From Plantago major (lineage: Eukaryota > Streptophyta > Magnoliopsida > Lamiales > Plantaginaceae), in assembly GCA_026545765.1 (NCBI GenBank), contig JAIFAC010000188.1, positions 62,001 through 126,000 on the forward strand: 64,000 nucleotides of DNA, read 5' to 3'. Position numbers and translations under genes: made by a program. Under the pieces are notes generated by a model. It was not told the DNA's origin. It searched no databases and was given only the letters and a program-made list of their open reading frames with translations. Positions 63,000-64,000 of the stretch are shown piece after piece. Within the stretch, counting starts at the first letter, position 1; every line of letters begins with the position of its first letter.

Positions 63000-64000
63000 G
63001 CTTAACAAATTCTAATAAGTTGTTTCTACAAGCAGCACGCATTATTTTCTTAGCTTAGTATCTTAAGTAGTAATTCAGTATTCTAAATAATTCTAAATAG
63101 TATAAGATCCACAAAAACATGTATTTCAAATGTGTTTTTAGAGATGTTTACTTAATTAACTTATAATAATGCTTGTAAAGGGTAGAATGCCTTCAATATT
63201 AACTGCTTTTTTTGACTTACCTACCCCCCAATATTTAGCTTACTTTACAACTACAACAACATACCTCTCCTGTTCACCTGTTTATGAGTAGACTCTGCCT
63301 TTTGTAGTTATACCCCTTCTTTTCTTAATGAAGTTATTCAGTATAGCTAAGTAGTAAAAGATTCCAACAACGTCCGCCCACAGATTGGCTTATAAAAAAA
63401 ATAATACAGGTGCCAAGTATTACACATTTTCAACTCCTCAGCTTAAGTTATATGCCTTTTCCCTAGAATATATATATATATATATATATATTATTGATAT
63501 ATATATTGATATTGGTTATTATTACTTAAATTAGTCCCTTTTATGACATTGACTTAGAAAAGACAGAAATCTATATGTAAGCTGCTCTTGTGGAAAAGAC
63601 AAAAAGAAGAGACCCTCTGTGCCTTGCCCCCCGTCTTCTTTGAGATAAGAACTATATTAATAAGTTAAGTTAGAATGCTAGGTTACATAAAAAATACATT
63701 CCTTATCCTCTTACTTTTCATTTCATTTATCAAACAGCACACGGAACAAAGTAGCAGCGCGCAGTTCTTTACTATACAAAAATGCATCTGTTTGCCTTTA
63801 GATGAGAGTAGCTCTTTTATTTTAGCGTTAATTAAAAGGCTCTAGAAATAGTGAGAGTAATGACTTGTAATTTCCTGGCTAAAAGTTGTAATTGCCAAGC
63901 ATCTTTAGCAAGTTTGGATCTGTCTCTCGTAATTTCCTTCCTATACTTGGGTTTTCAAATAAATAGATTATAGCATAGAAAACAAAAATGAAAAAAGGGA
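63000..64000. other. Gene-free background DNA with TA microsatellite
   Basis: CpG returns here. Apart from the TA run at 63468-63491 and its imperfect continuation (attgatatatatattgat), I see no feature. No gene is supported. Confidence 0.5.
63468..63491. repeat. TA microsatellite
   Basis: A perfect 24-base AT/TA run. Confidence 0.9.

Larger units (their letters stand above)
57600..63000. other. TpA-rich, CpG-poor block 3
   Basis: The texture matches blocks 1 and 2. The sample 59401-59700 has 4 CpG. No gene or frame above chance length is present. The block is split by a G-rich island near 61.1 kb that does not share the texture, and it holds a short segment also found in block 1 (62143-62186). 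Confidence 0.45.

Noticed and set aside
1..64000. RIP as a firm conclusion for the whole window
   Set aside because: A background sample (39001-39300) also passes the usual thresholds (TpA/ApT 29/26; CpA+TpG over ApC+GpT 24/29), so those ratios are not specific in DNA this AT-rich. Only the CpG loss in the blocks separates them.

Overview
The window is about 64 kb of AT-rich DNA in which I could not find one intact gene that I would stand behind. Sixty-base samples that I counted by hand hold between about 22% and 47% G+C, mostly near 30%. Under the standard code the longest open frame is 132 codons. With this base composition I estimate roughly 0.2 frames that long by chance over both strands, so the set of open frames is close to what random AT-rich sequence gives. 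I saw no tRNA, rRNA, CRISPR array, operon or prokaryotic gene layout. The best fit is a gene desert of a eukaryotic nuclear genome, possibly fungal heterochromatin. A large, gene-poor organelle genome is less likely but not excluded. The assignment is weak because no conserved gene anchors it.

Layout. Two kinds of DNA alternate. The background (about 1-17.5, 22.5-25.75, 29.45-57.6 and 63-64 kb) keeps normal CpG and CpA/TpG numbers. It carries diverged dispersed repeats, which I name R1 to R4. Three blocks (about 17.5-22.5, 25.75-29.45 and 57.6-63 kb) are richer in TpA and poorer in CpG. One 300-base sample in a block has 1 CpG, against 10 in a background sample. This resembles cytosine-decay (RIP-like) DNA, but the background also passes the usual RIP ratios, so AT content alone may explain part of it.

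Repeats. R1 has two colinear copies (about 6.07-6.49 and 29.54-30.0 kb) and at least six fragments. R2 has four clear copies (32.75, 41.81, 42.11 and 45.51 kb), R3 has three and R4 has two. On top of this old, diverged layer lie many perfect or near-perfect short duplications of 10-21 bases, far more than chance predicts. These look recent.

Possible coding traces. The best are a tract at 8.5-9.1 kb with a codon-position bias in G, a 73-codon ATG frame at 24.9 kb, and a short broken tract at 42.25-42.44 kb. None is recognisable. The genes cannot be shown to work together because no functional gene is established here.
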